A stretch of DNA of 64,000 nt. Origin: Cylicocyclus nassatus. Taxonomy: Eukaryota > Nematoda > Chromadorea > Rhabditida > Strongylidae. Position numbers and translations under genes: made by a program. Each line of letters starts with the position of its first letter. Positions within the stretch are counted from its first letter, which is position 1. The stretch is from positions 90,542,443-90,606,442 of the forward strand of contig CATQJL010000316.1 in NCBI GenBank assembly GCA_958299035.1, given 5' to 3'. The notes below the pieces were generated by a model, which had not been told where the DNA came from, ran no database searches, and worked only from the letters and a program-made list of their open reading frames with translations. Positions 22,445 through 35,555 of this stretch are shown here, piece after piece.

Positions 22445-24063
22445 GCAATCTTTCCATTTCGCCGGTTGCGCAGTCCATATATACAGTTCATGCCAAAGTG
22501 CCAAAGATTGTAGTGGGGCCTTGAAAGAAAGGCGATGATTTCAGGCTTTTTCCAACCAGAGGCACTTACTCAAAGCGCCTTTGGTTGGAAAAATATCAGA
22601 TAATAAATTTAACGTCCACTTATGCGACATAATGAGCAAGATCCCGGCTAGATCTCTACTATTACTGTCGAGTTACTCGGAGCAGAAAAAAGTCACCCGC
22701 AACGAGAGAATTGTGAAGAGTCTCTTGCCGTTCAATTCCGGTTCTCCAATGTTAGTTCGTGGAAGGAGGAGGTGATGCATTGAGGAGCAAGGCTTGATCG
22801 CATCATCGATTTGCAACGTTCAATCTTGCATCAGGCTGGGTCTACGCTCAAAGAAATGTAAAAACCCTGAGAGGTCTAGCTGGAAGCCTTCTGACGTGCT
22901 GTGTGACTGTAGACTTCACCGTCACCTCCTTTTTATGGTGTTTTGGTCTTGCTCTGCCCTTAGAATCCTTAACGTATCAGTATGCAGTGCTGATATCAGG
23001 ATAGATGCTCGCATCGTTGTTTTGACGTCCAGTAGGCGATGTAGCGAATTGCGCGGTGTTTGCGCGGCGTGCGCTATTCGTTTTTCAGCTCGTCACCATC
23101 CGTCGCTCATTCCTCACTCAGTCCTTCACTCTATTCTAATTTTGGCTTTTCTACGCTGCTTTGTCCAGATTCTTCGAAGCGTCCGCACTGCTTTTCTACC
23201 ATTTCTTCAGTGCTGCCTGACTTATTCTGCGCTTTTCGACAACTCCTAACATAGGTGTATGCATTTATTAGATTGGTGTGTGCTGTTGAAATTCTTTACC
23301 ATGCCTTTGAGATAGAAATGAACAAATTCTGTAAGATCGCGTAGGATTCACCTCCTCAAGCTTTCGTCTTTATCTTATGACGTTTTCAGTACACATATAA
23401 ATAACTCCAATAAGTTGATATCATGTCAAACAAAATTTTTGAGGGATAAAATCTAATGGGTCGAAGCAAACTTTACGATATAACAGTTTTTCAAAATTCA
23501 GAAGCAATGCAATTATGGAACTCCGGTGGCTCATCTTCGTCATGAAAAAAGAATGTAGTCTCCACTTCCAATGAAGAAAAAGTGGTAAAATCCATTCCGT
23601 CGCAAGTCATTAGATGTGGACTTGATTGCAGCTTTTTTGAGCTCGTTTCTATCCCTTAAATTGAACATCGACTTGATTTGAGCGTAGGAACATACACAGG
23701 TTTCTCTTATATATGGAAAATTGAACGTTGACATACAGAAAAAGGGGTTTCTAATTCAAAGCTCCCTATAACAACTTACGAGGAGGTCTTTTTCAATCAA
23801 ATTTTAATAAAATTTCGCAAAGTCCCGTCTTCTACGCGGTTAATAATCGCGGTAGGCTCTGCCATACCTGGCATCTTTTATTCTCAAAATTCGTAAAAGA
23901 GAAATCCAAACTTTTGATCCTGAAATTCGATGGTTGATGGCTGAATGTTTCATAGATTGTCACTTGCTGAAAACCGTAGATGGAAGGCAGATCATGAATG
24001 TTTGTATGACTACCTTTTTTCACTTACGATGTGGTACAGTCAAGACATTATGCGCTCACCCTA

Positions 24064-24652
24064 CCATGTGATCTCCCAAAAATGTGCAACCGTTAATCGT
24101 TTATATCTCACTTGCTCTGACGCCTTTAGCTGCTCTCAAGGTACGGTAGTCCTTAGGACACAGTCCGATTTAGAGAGCTTTTCACTGTAGAATTACGGTA
24201 GAAACTTTCGGCATGCATAGTCATGGTGAACTAGGTCATTTGACAAAAATCCAAGAACGTTGGAAAATTAGTAGCAAGATTTTTAAGCATGCTGATTTTG
24301 CTACACAGTTTACGAGCTTTTATAAGCTTCTCTGACGAAGTGAGCACACTTTCGAAAAACTTTGAAGAGTTGCCACGGTAAACCTGGCATATTCAGAGGC
24401 GACGACTAGAGGTATGAGAGTTTAGCTTCTTTTTTACTTTTTTGAGTCAAAATATGACTGCTAATGGCTGGCTCAACACCCTTCCCAAGATTCTATCGTA
24501 GTCCTACAGTTATGAAGAGAGATCGGTGATTCGGTCCATACTGTAATCTATGTTCGAACCACGTACGCAATGGTATCTAAAGATAGGCAAAAGACATTGA
24601 GACATAAGAGTTATTAGCGATAAAATAGTGTGACATTTTTTAGCACACGCTG
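24064..24652. mobile_element. family F element copy 4, decayed
   Basis: The left end is CCATGTGATCTCCCAAAAAT and the right end is CATTTTTTAGCACACGCTG followed by TA. The right half carries the family motifs TCCTACAGTTATGAAGAG, GATCGGTGATTCGGTCCATA and TTATTAGCGATAAAAT, as in copy 1. Confidence 0.55.
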
Positions 24653-25206
24653 TATAAGGCAATAACTCTTCGAAATTCCCCTAGTAACAGTTGATTATCA
24701 TTGTGTAGCATTCAATGCTCTAAAGTTCTACACTATCTGGATTCATTAAATGCTTGACTATCAGTTTCTGAATCATTCAGGTCTTTTGTTTCTTGCGAAC
24801 GCATTTCCTTTCAACAGCCATGTTTTCTCGTAGACTTCAAATTTTGGTGCGTTATACTCTTGTTGAAAACGCACCCCTAAGTCATTTTGAGAAAGCAATA
24901 TCACATTTCTGCACTACAGCAAGATGTGGATACCATTCTTCACTTGTTAACGTCGGAATCTAAGAAAAGCCTTTGAGATCACTGATAGCCCTTGAAAATC
25001 ACCCGGATTGTCTTGTTCCGTCACTAATCACACATTTGCAGGAATACCATCAGCAGTGTGATAGTCCAACAATATGCGTGCTTTTTTTCTGGAGTTTATA
25101 GTGGTTTTTTCAGTGGCACTTACACAGTATCTAAAAATCCATAGTTAATTCTTCCTGCGCATATTTGCACTTTTTGTGTTCGATAAATGATCTGCCTCTG
25201 CACAAG

Positions 25207-25359
25207 CGACCTCAAAAAATTTTTCTTTTTCGTTGGCTATCTATCAAATCAGATGTTCTATCAAAACATGAAACCTACGGTGGGCATCTTAATGCTTCGT
25301 GGATTGGCTATAATGCTGGGCTAATTCTTGGCAGGGACTATCCTAGAAATGTTTGTTGA
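25207..25359 (+). CDS. possible terminal exon, unknown protein
   Basis: After TCTGCCTCTGCACAAG the frame runs 50 codons to TGA, including HETYGGHLNASWIGYNAGLI and LGRDYPRNVC. No upstream partner was found. Single-exon evidence only. Confidence 0.22.
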   Translation, partial: RPQKIFLFRWLSIKSDVLSKHETYGGHLNASWIGYNAGLILGRDYPRNVC

Positions 25360-25478
25360 GTAAACCTTTACAGCAGTAATGTTCGTTAGCGAAAGAAGAT
25401 CAAGTGCTTTGGCACACCAGCCAACGACTATAATCAATTATTTCAATAGAAAGAGGGAGAATTCAGAAGAAGAAAATC

Positions 25479-25498
25479 AAATAAATAAATAAATAAAC
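25479..25498. repeat. AAAT microsatellite
   Basis: A run of about five AAAT units (CAAATAAATAAATAAATAAA). Confidence 0.8.
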
Positions 25499-26040
25499 TC
25501 GTAAAACAGTCACTCTTGAGAGTTTAGCGCTCCGTTTCAAAACAACAGGTTTTGCATAGCTTTTGACTGTATAGGGTAATATCTATTCTGTTGTGGTAAA
25601 CCCTCAGTGTTACATTGGGCCCTTACTATAATTCATTCCATTGAGAAAGTACGACAGTCTGAATTACAACGATAAGGAGATCTCTGACACCTTTCCTAAA
25701 ACTCGTAAATGTGACTTTCATGGGGATGTTTTGTGTGGACCTTTATGGGATTATGAGTCATTTTTGAAGGTATGCAAAGAAGCATTGATCTAAAGAGCTA
25801 TAATACATGAAAATACTCAGCTTAACGATAGTAGGGATTCCGAGACAACTGAGATCATGTTGTTTACAGATGCAGATGTAAAGATAACTTATATGTGAAG
25901 TGTAAAGATGTGTAAAGATAGCTTCACTATTGTGAGCGAATCTGTCAAGATTTACTAGACTGAGTTCAATAGAGTGCAATTTCTTGAATACGGTTTTTCA
26001 CAGAAGCATATTGGGATTTATCCTAGACAAGGCTATAGAG

Positions 26041-26184
26041 GATATTTTGCAGTCACCTCGATCTTACTGCGGCTTACCTAAGATCTTGCTTGGAAGCTTT
26101 TTTTCTCAGAAAAAGTTTTGTAATTTTAATCTAAGTAAATCTGTGTCTTTTGACACAGTAAGATCGAGGTGACCGCAAAATATC
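26041..26184. repeat. small foldback, 29-bp arms
   Basis: The left arm 26041-26069 (GATATTTTGCAGTCACCTCG then ATCTTACTG) pairs with the right arm 26156-26184, with one mismatch. The loop is about 86 bases. It is consistent with a tiny MITE; no target duplication seen and no second copy in this window. Confidence 0.6.
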
Positions 26185-27429
26185 TTTCAACGCCATTGTG
26201 CCATTGTTTCACATATCATAGAAGTGATAACAACGCAGTTCGTGAATGATGCGCAAATGTAGGCGGTGAGTTGTTTATGCTCCAGCCTAATTTCATGAAC
26301 AGTGGTGTACAATTTTTGATATGCTTCCCAGAATTCGCGGGCACATGTCTCCGAAATCTCATGCCTTTAACAGTAGGAACAAGTCACACATACATATTTA
26401 TAGCTCATGTAAATAACTTTCAGAAATATCGCAAGCGATTTTCGAGCCCCCCCCCCTCAGTACTGTTACATGGATGTTTTGTGACTAGTTAACTTTTCCT
26501 AAGCGCTCGCCACTACTTTTTTTGTCACCGATTGTCGCGTACAAGGCAAAAATCAAACAACACAACAAATAATCTAGGCGGAATTGAGGACATCTCAATA
26601 AAACACTTGAATAAGAAATTTGCCAAAAGCATAGTTTCGCAAGGAAAAATCAACTGAGAAAAACTCAAAATAATTCTTTGCGATAGGGTCACGCACACGA
26701 AAGTCAGCATACGTACAGTGCTTTGGGAGAAGAGTACCCAAGTATCACGTTACTCGGGCGTGATACCTACCGTAACGAAGTCGAAATCACTGGGGTGGCA
26801 TAAAATCGGCTGCAGCAGCCGGGGATTATTACGAAGTAATACGGGAGCGAACGGCACGCTGGTTTCGAGAGTTATTATCGCGAATCCTAAGACTAATGTA
26901 GCTTTTTTGTGCGTATAGCTGCGTTGTAACGCACCGCGGCCCTCCGTCTTCTTTGCCGCCGCTATAACCAGAGCTACTTCTTATTGCTCTTGTTCTTACT
27001 CTTGTGTTTCCGAACATGTTGTGGTTTTTTCTAGGAAATCAAAAATAGTCGCAGACGTGCGACAGTATGTCTATATCCCGTTGACATATCTTCTTTGACA
27101 TCCGTATATTTTCTTCCCTAGCAGCTTTTATCACGCAGGTTTATGTGTGACGCTGGAAACCTTCGGAATTTTGGATCACTATCAAAGAAAAGGGAACTGT
27201 ATAGTATATATTTGGAACACTGCTCTACCGCTTAACGATTTTTCAAAATAAAACCGAACGCTTCCTGTGCTAGAATACTTGATGTTTATTTATATAATGA
27301 GCTGACACCCAAAAACATATATTCCATGCTACTAGGAAGCTTGGCAGTTTGCGATCTTTCTCCTTTTGTAAGGACCATTTACATAAAAGTGAATAAAAAT
27401 CAAGTTAATAAAATTAACATTTTCATCAG

Positions 27430-27568
27430 ATGTTTATTTTCACATGATCAATTCCGAACTCACTTTACTGATGACTTCTTGGCCTCGGTTTTCGTAGAGC
27501 CTGTCCATGCTTACTTACTCTTACTACTACACGAGCCCAAAAAAAGTTATCGCAAACAACTACCGCAG
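27430..27568 (+). CDS. candidate exon of the 27-29.6 kb plus gene
   Basis: The acceptor TTAACATTTTCATCAG opens 46 codons (phase 1 in, 0 out) reading DQFRTHFTDDFLASVFVEPV, HAYLLLLLHEPKKSYRKQLP and a possible CAG|GTGGTC donor. The frame stays open 18 codons further to a stop. It lies upstream of and on the same strand as the chain at 28372-29588, but an exon in phase 0, out phase 1, would be needed between them. Confidence 0.35.
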
Positions 27569-28371
27569 GTGGTCGCCATGTTTTCCTTGAAAGAAAAACA
27601 TCATGTTGTCCTTCATGTCCCATAGAGAACCAACTTGAACTGTAGAGAATTTTATGCGAAAAAGCCCCTCATAGTGACCTGTTTTGTGTACTCGACGAGA
27701 ACTAAGCGAAATGTCGGCCTTTTATGAAAAACGTGAACCGCGCTCTTTTTAAGAGCGCAAAATTTATCGCCCTGTCACATTTTTGTGAGTATATAGCCGC
27801 TAAACTACTGCGAAAATTGTTCACAACACTCGAAGAAATTGCAAGGGGACTTACGTTTTGATGAGGGCGGGAAAGGGGGGGGGGTTACTGTTTTATGATT
27901 GAGATTACAGGCTTCATGCCCATGTTTCCCCCACATAAGCTACTTCTGTTTCCACTCTTGCCATATTCGTGTCGAAATTTCAACACAAACGTTGCTGAAA
28001 CCAATTTAGTGCTCTGATCTAGTCATTACAAAATCGCTGTAATTTTCATGAGGATTATCGTTCTCAATAAAAAGGATCAAACCAAATTTTCCTCGCTTGA
28101 AGAGAAATGATTAGGACGTAGTGTGTTGTTTGACGGTACCACTCACTCTTATTGCGAAAGTTTTTTTTAAATATTTTTCGATAATCTTCAATATCGGAAC
28201 ATTCTTTAGATGTTACATTCTTATAAGGGAGCCTTTTTACCATATTTCTGTTCTTTCGTATACACCTTGCGAGTCTTTCTCATCAATAGCAGAAGTATGC
28301 GTAAATGTGTCTAGTTCGGGCGGAAGGAGCGGCAAGGGCTAGTCAGACACTCGATCTACCTGCTTCTGCAG

Positions 28372-29588
28372 ACTTTTTAGATGAAGTCAATCGCTTGCTA
28401 GAGGCCTTCTTCCTGTGCGCCAATTTATGGTGTTGGTGGTTGCGTTTGTGGGTGCATGTGTAAGAGTATATTTGTGAGTGAGCATTTATCTTTATGGGTT
28501 TATAGGGTAAACAGAGTGAGAGCATGCAGCAGTCGCTGAAGCAGCAGGTCTGTGAGAACTGGTCCCAAAGTACGGTCGTTTTTGTACGATACGATATCGA
28601 TCTAAAAGTCTGAACACCGAAGCAAGTCGATTGTATCGTACTCTCGATGAGCAAATCCATGAGAATACTGCAGATCCAATGTGAATATCGGATTTCGGTG
28701 GCCAAGCCTCGCTTGTTATCTGCAAAATATGGAGGCCAAACAGTGTTCTCACCTGCTCTTCGTTGAGAAAGAACTACGAGGAGTGTTTTTTCACTGTTCG
28801 CGGCGATAGTTGTGGCGAGAACAAGTGTAAGAAACACACTTCCATCGGACATTGGTTTTTCCAATCGCTGTGTATGTTTTGCTTGTACGCTCTAAAGTAT
28901 ATACTTATGACGATGAATTGCCCCCGTTGTTCTTCCTGACACGCTTAGATACATGAAGACACTTGATACAAAGTAGAATTTTGACTCGGTATTTCAGGCT
29001 CCTAGAGCTACCACGGTCGCTTAGCGATCACAACGTCAACGAATCTCAAGGAGTCAAACTCCATCATAGCTCGAAGCACTGGATAGGTTTGTGAAATTTT
29101 GTTATCATGTTTGAAGCCTTTAATGGGGATTTAGTGAGTTTGTCTGTCATTATTCAATCTGCAAGCGTTGTGACAGCCTGTTCGTCATTCATCATGTTGT
29201 TCATTTAGCTATTTTTACAAATGCCAATCCTTATTAGCAGAGACAAAGGATGAGCCTGTCGTAAATTGCTGCTTACTGCTGTGCCTCCATGTAAAATACT
29301 CGATTGTTAATGTAGATGCTGTGCCAGCTTTTAGACTCATTGATATAGTTACCCGCAAATGCTAAAGGTTCAAATTTGCTAAGCCAAGATCACTTTCACG
29401 ACCACAATCTGTTATGTTTTGATCCATTGCAGAGCGAAATAGATGTTTGCCGTACTTATTGTGCAAGAACTCCGATACGACAAGTTCTTTGCGGTGAAAA
29501 ACTGCTCGGATTCCGGCCGCCCACGATGTCTGCGCCCCTTACGCGTCCCAAAGGCGTGCGAAGCGTGACTGACAATATGTGCAATTAA
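28372..29588 (+). CDS. 3' part of a candidate gene, four chained exons, unknown protein
   Basis: Exon a 28372-28429: acceptor TGCTTCTGCAG, phase 2 in and 2 out, FLDEVNRLLEAFFLCANL. Exon b 28998-29086: acceptor GGTATTTCAG, phase 1 in and 1 out, LLELPRSLSDHNVNESQGVK then LHHSSKHWI. Exon c 29241-29260: a 20-base micro-exon after TTATTAGCAG, phase 2 in, 0 out, TKDEPV. Exon d 29433-29588: acceptor GATCCATTGCAG, phase 0, CRTYCARTPIRQVLCGEKLL, GFRPPTMSAPLTRPKGVRSV, then TAA. All three junctions agree in phase. The donors after exons a (GTGTTG) and b (GTTTGTG) are weak, and the micro-exon is the weakest link. No domain recognised. Confidence 0.45.
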
Positions 29589-29599
29589 AAATTCTCGCA

Positions 29600-32500
29600 T
29601 CGCGCGTTTTCTTACACTTTTCGCTCGCCTGTTTTACTGCTGAAACGAGCGTTCTTCGTTTTGCACAGCGCGCGCGCAAAGGATGCGCTTCGCACGTGAG
29701 CATATCCGTCCTTAGGCGAGTCAATCGATTGATTGAAAGCTTTATTCGCCACTTTTGTCGCCGAAGGATCAACGAAAGTGCTGCGGGTGTCACATAAAGG
29801 GAAAAATGAGTGCATAATTCACCAATGGCACACTCTAAGCTTATGTGTTAGTTTTTCTCTCTTAGCCACTTAGGATGAGTTAGGTGGATCATAGACGGAT
29901 GTTTTTGCTAGGGCTAATCGTTAACGGAATTTCCCAAGGGGGCAGCATTCAGAGAGTATTGAATGAAAGCTAATGTCCCTGAATTATGTGATTGTTATGG
30001 AGTACTGTATGTTGGAGTCGGTCATTGGTCACATGCAAAGTCGGTATGGTGAGCCGGATGCGCTGATACAGTGCCGCCAACGCACTCGCTCAAAGCATTC
30101 TGTCTATTTTGCAAACAATTTTTAAGGAACTCGATATTATACATAAGAAACTTCAATATGTCTTCATAAAAGAAAATTTTGTTGAGGGACATCACTGAAT
30201 ATGAGGCGCTTACAAAGTAGCCGTCTGCACCGTAAAATTCGAGTTTGTCTCCTAAGCTGCTTACTAATGTGTTACTTGTCTTTAAATGGGAAAGTTCAAA
30301 AAAGCAGTTTTCGAACTCTTAGTTCGATTTCATCAACAATCACACTGACAAGGAAGGTCCGATTAGTCGAAGTGACCTTTCAAAATGAGCCTTATATTAC
30401 TTTGAAGGGGATCAAACCGTGATTCCAAATCTGATTTCATTATTTGCCGAGCGCATCTGTATGCCGAGTTAAGAATATTTTCTTAGTGCGCACACTGAAC
30501 GCGTAATCCAGGTAAAATCAAATTTTACGGTGTTTCAGCGCTCCCTAGAGCAGGTTAAGTAGAGTGTTTTAGACAGAAGGGGTATTGTTTGAACGAAGTG
30601 CTTTGACAATTAACTTTGGACTATTTCAGCAGTTCTGTCGAATTTTGGTCCAATAATGCATTCAATTTTTCACTCAAAAAACGCCCATAACTCGACATCC
30701 AGAGGAGCTCGGCGATAAAGAAGACATATTTGGAATCAGCGTTCGATGTTCTCTATAGAAGTATCAATTTTATGTGAAAAGGCCACTTCGACTAAACAGA
30801 CCTCCCTTGTGAGTTCTGTCTGATAATAGAACATTTGTCATTGGTAGATAAGATTACTCACAAAAGTATCAGTGGGGTTGATGCCTCTATGCAATAACAA
30901 ATACAGTGGATAAAAAATAGTTATCACTTTTAGTTGGTGTTGAAGGTGCACGAAAAACAACAGCAGTGGCAGAATCAGTTCGAAAATTTTGTATCTTTCG
31001 GTTTTGAAAGGTAAGAGCTTTTCTCCCACTTGGTCCAAACTCAAAAAAAAAAACACATTTGGTATGAATTTGTTGGGTACTTTATATAGTGTTGAAGAAT
31101 TGTGATTATGACGAATGAATATTCCCATCTTATGCAATGAGAACTTCTTCATACAGTGATTGATTACGTACAAGTGGCATTGCAATAGAAAAAGAGCGTT
31201 CGGTAAAATTTCTTGTTACTGCTGGAAGAATGCTAACATGCCAAAATTTCATTTCTAGGAAGAAAGCGTGGAGGATTTTGGGATTCTGAGGACTGTTTGC
31301 CTTTTTATTAAGTATCAGAGAATCTTGAGCACTGATGTTTCATACGTTTGCGATCGGTGCTTATGATGAGGTTGGCTGAAGTGGCTGGATTGCTGTAAGC
31401 AGTGTTTTTGCAATTACGCTACAGCAAGTCGTCACCTAGTCGCCAGTTGGCAATTTTTGAACGTCTTATGTCCTCTGTTTTCTCTCGTTTTTCTGAAAGC
31501 AGATAATTTTTGCTCTGTCGCTATTTTTTTGCTAATGTTTGCATTTTTTTGGTTTGGAAGCGCAAACGCGGCAGTCGTCAGAATGTTTCTGGAGAGAAAG
31601 AAAAGCCGATCTGAAGAACAGTGTCAGTAATCCAGCTAATGTGCTAAATCACAGTAAAAGTGCAAAAAATGAATTTTTGACAACTGGTCATTTTTAACCA
31701 GCAAATGGAAGGCGTAAGAAAAAGCCTTTTCTTTTTTTTAAGTATTCCCCTAATACTGCATGAAGCACTAGTATTCTGTTTTCCGAGAAATATATAGGCT
31801 TTGCTAACAAAAGTTTGGGAAGAATAAACAAGATATATGTATAAATCTTGGCAATTCTTGATGGCCTATTACTTCCTTTTGTAATTAAGCGCAGGTGCCT
31901 CTTCTCCGGAAGTTTCGTGTTTTCCAAGAATGCAGCAGAGAGACAAATGTCTAGAACAACGAGTAGCGTTTCCTGTGCTGTATTTTGCTGAGTGCCGTGC
32001 TTGAAGGCGAGAAGCTGCAAAAACATCACAGGGTTTCGTTTCTTCGTTCGAGAAAATTCAAATCTTCCGACTCGGGTTCCCATGCCTTTGAACAGCATAG
32101 TCGAAACGAAATTCGAATGTTAGCTGCTCCGCCCTCACTGGAGGCGACCGTAAAAACGTACCAATCGTCATCTGCTGTCTATCTTCCATTCTTCTGAAAC
32201 TGTTAATTCGTCTTTTCATTGTGCGATCATATCGCACAGAAGCTATGAACGTTTTGAACGTTGATAATCTATTCTTTGAGTCATTTGAAGCGGAGAAGAA
32301 GCCTACGCCGGTGTGTCCCTTTTGATTTTCATGAGGTTCAACCACATTTCTCAAAGCATATGTTCATGCCTGATCAATAAAGAGACGTGTCCCCAAAGAG
32401 AGTACTCGCTATGGTGCTGATACATTGCGAGAAGTGTTTTTTTTTTACTTTACTGCTGTTTGATGAGTAGGCTGTGGCGTTATAGAGGTCAGTCCTTGTG

Positions 32501-34380
32501 CGCGTAGCATGTCAGAAATGCTTCAACTCTCGCAACAAAAAAGTGAGCTTGCAAGTAGTAATCCGTCCGAGCATTTTTTTTGAGAAGCCTGTGCTACCTA
32601 TCTGTAAGAAAGCGTGCAAGAAGGAGGAAGTTTTCTGCAAACTGGAGGTGGCAATGCTACCTCGTAAAAGTTGTTTCGCCAAAGAATTGAAGTGTTGAAG
32701 TTCATAAACTGGAATGCATGTTTTCACAATGGTGCTAACTACTGAACGATCGATACAGTGGTTTCGACATGGTTGTTTGTGCGAGGAGCGGCGTGGAACG
32801 GCGCGGACACTTTTCAAGTTTCTCGTAAGAGGAATCGTTTAGTGTGGGAGCAGCCAGTCCAAAGGGCATCACTGATGAATTACAGCTAGGATGCATCAAT
32901 TGTTATGTCAACTTCGCAGTGAAAACGTGTTGGATCAAATTCGAACGCCTTATCATACATCGCAAAATTGAAAATAGGCACATTTTCCCCTTGGATCTGC
33001 CGGAAACCCTCTCCCCACTCGCGACAAGCACAGTAGTCGATGATTCTGATGATCCCACATGTCCTCAGCTTGCATCTTCTCGTAGCATACGGTGCTCGTG
33101 CCAAGCTCGGCTAGCCGGCACTTCTAGAGACGGTGTTTCGTTTTGCATCTGCGCTCTACAACATCCCACATACAATCTCTCTGCATACGTTCCTTTTTTT
33201 CTGCGACAAAACCGAGTTTTTCATGTAACAGCGATTTTTTCGTGTTAGTCGGTGCCAGTTGATATCTCCACAAACCTTTTTACATACTTTGTGCCACTAC
33301 CATCCCAGTTTTTCGTTGCGCTTAGAGGTGCTGCTGTTAGTCAGGTTGATCTACCTCCAACAGTCATAAATTTTCTGTTGTCAGGTGAGCTCTAGATCTC
33401 TTGTTTTCGTCTCTCATTTATCACTAACTTTGGAAGAAGCATGGAGGTTTCAAATCGATATACGTTCGATTAGACTTGAGAACAAAAAAAAAAGACTTCC
33501 AAGGTTCTCTTTCTCTCTCCAAATCTTTTGCACTTTCACATTTGACAAAAAGCAGCCAACTAGGAAACGAAGTTTTAAGTTCCATTCTGATAGTGTAGCT
33601 TTCAATCAAATGATAATTCATGTCTATCGAAATAAAGCCACGTGAAATCTATCTTGAGCACCTCTTAAAAGCATAACTGAACTGAATACCCAAAAACCAA
33701 GTCTTTTTAACAAATCAGATTCATATGACTTCCCGAAGCCGCCTTTTGTAGTTATCAAAGTCAATGCGTAATGCAACAACCTGGCAACTACCGTACATCG
33801 CATGCCACTATTGGTTGTCGCGATAAAATGATGTCATCGTACGCTACCTTGTGTCTGCGCTCTCCCTTTCGGACGCATCCTCTCGACGTTGAATCAGCAC
33901 GTTCAATCGTTATTCGACGGCTTATGCGCACAAAACACATTAGAACAAAAGAAGATAGAAAGGTGTCAGTTTTTAGAGAAGTTCATCAAAGTTTTTGGAA
34001 ATATGTATTTAGTTTCAATGAAAAAAAGGAGTACAAAGTATATGGTTGGTCTTTACAAACAAAGAGGAAATAAAAAATTGTTTTGCCTTACATTGATAAT
34101 GAATACGCGTGCCATGACAGAGGGTATGTATATAGGCTTAGGTGTACAGATGATTAAATAGAAGATTTTGATTCATTATCTGCATAGGAGCGTTCCATCA
34201 TTCTAAATCGCGAAGGTCTTCAGTCCATTTTTTGCCGCACTGAAAATTCACGTTAACTTTTAGACAATAGTTTATATGTAGTAGTAAGTATAAATATTTA
34301 CTGCGAATAAGAGTTGACGAACTTATATACAATACCACCCGTAATTTGTGAAAAAAAATGGCGGCGGCACTTAACTCACG
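29600..34380. other. no supported gene
   Basis: Long frames occur on the minus strand at 31694-32098, 32058-32354 and 32512-32817. Runs this long are expected by chance several times in 64 kb of six frames, and I could not chain exons across them. One good donor, GTACGTTTTT, lies in the 32058-32354 frame on the minus strand. Confidence 0.3.
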
Positions 34381-34393
34381 CGGCGCCGCCGCA

Positions 34394-34457
34394 GTTAGGT
34401 GACTTTTGCCGCGTCGCGCGGCAAAAGTCGGCGGAAAAGCGGCAAAAGTCACCTAAC
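34394..34457. repeat. GC-rich perfect hairpin
   Basis: Arms GTTAGGTGACTTTTGCCGC (34394-34412) and its exact complement (34439-34457) enclose a second hairpin, CTTTTGCCGCGTCGCGCGGC then AAAAG. It lies in an otherwise AT-rich stretch. Confidence 0.75.
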
Positions 34458-34603
34458 TTTGTCGCGCAACGCCTAACCTTTTATAAAAAAAGACCTTATC
34501 TTGATTCAAAATTTATGAATTCTATATATAAGGGTACCATTCAACTCAGCTCGGCGAGGCGCATCTTCCAGCATATGGAGGTGCCTAGTCGTGGGGTTAG
34601 GTG

Positions 34604-34754
34604 TACGGTAGGCAGTCAATTTCACGTTCTCTTTAAAAGTTCAGTGTAGATCGATTATTCACTGTGCTGATTCCAGAGGCCACATTCTGTTGAGTGCTGC
34701 AGCAATACGGTAGGTATAATTTAAGAGCTCATTCTGCACGGATATGTGTAAAAC
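34604..34754 (+). repeat. 151-bp direct duplication, copy 1
   Basis: Matches 35044-35194 over the same length with three differences by eye, all substitutions. The shared sequence begins TACGGTA and ends GGATATGTGTAAAA. Weaker homology continues upstream through GGCGAGGCGCA. The copies are separated by unique DNA. Confidence 0.85.
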
Positions 34755-35043
34755 TAGACTTGGCGAAGTATGAGGGGTCCCAAAAATGCAAGAAGACAAA
34801 GGGGAATGGCTGGCAAATCGCATGCGAAGCAAATATCGTGGAACGCCGCGCGTGCTGTGCAATGTACATACCGCTCGGAATTTGAAGGCGGTGGCTGCTG
34901 GACTCAGGCGACCTAATTTCGGCGACGCGGTTGTCGAAATTCGCGTCGCATTTTAATATAAACCCCCAAATGCAATATTCCAAAATTCGGGATTTGAAAA
35001 GTCAGTTTGGCGAGGCGCACTTCTGCTTAGTGTAAAGTAGATA

Positions 35044-35194
35044 TACGGTATGCAGTCAATTTCACGTTCTCTTTAAAAGTTCAGTGTAGATCGATTATTC
35101 ACTGTGCTGATTCCAGAGGTCACATTCTGTTGAGTGCTGCAGCAATACGGTAGGTATAATTTAAGAGCTCATTTTGCACGGATATGTGTAAAAT
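35044..35194 (+). repeat. 151-bp direct duplication, copy 2
   Basis: Second copy of 34604-34754. An inverted fragment of the same unit lies at 35501-35546: its complement matches 34582-34627 with one mismatch. Confidence 0.85.
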
Positions 35195-35555
35195 TTTGTT
35201 TAGAGCTTTTATTCGGTTTGCTGCCTAAAAAGATTTTATTCATCTGCTGCAACGTCTCCTAAGCGCTATTTAACTTTTCTTCACCGAAAAGCAGTCATTA
35301 ACTGCGCCGGTGGCAACCCGTTGAGGTGCCTTAAATGTAAGGCTGAAGGTGAACTGCTTAAATCTGTTTGGACTCTTGATTTGCCAGTCACCGTATGTCT
35401 GCAGCATGCACTATACCTACCGTATCCATTATGCTCAGCAGAATGTGGCCTCTGCAATCAGCACATTGAGTAATTCATTCGAGCTAAAATTTAAGAAAAA
35501 CGTGAAATTGACTGCCTACCGTACACCTAACCCCACGAATAGGCACTCTACAGGG

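Noticed and set aside
28343..28864. 173-codon minus-strand frame with a signal-peptide-like start (MSDGSVFLTLVLATTIAANS) and a GTGAG site
   Set aside because: It lies antisense across exon a and the following intron of the better phase-matched plus-strand chain. No second exon with a normal-length intron was found, and frames this long occur by chance in six frames of 64 kb.
31694..32354. Long minus-strand frames of 134 and 98 codons
   Set aside because: Length is within chance for this base composition, and phase-matched exons could not be built.
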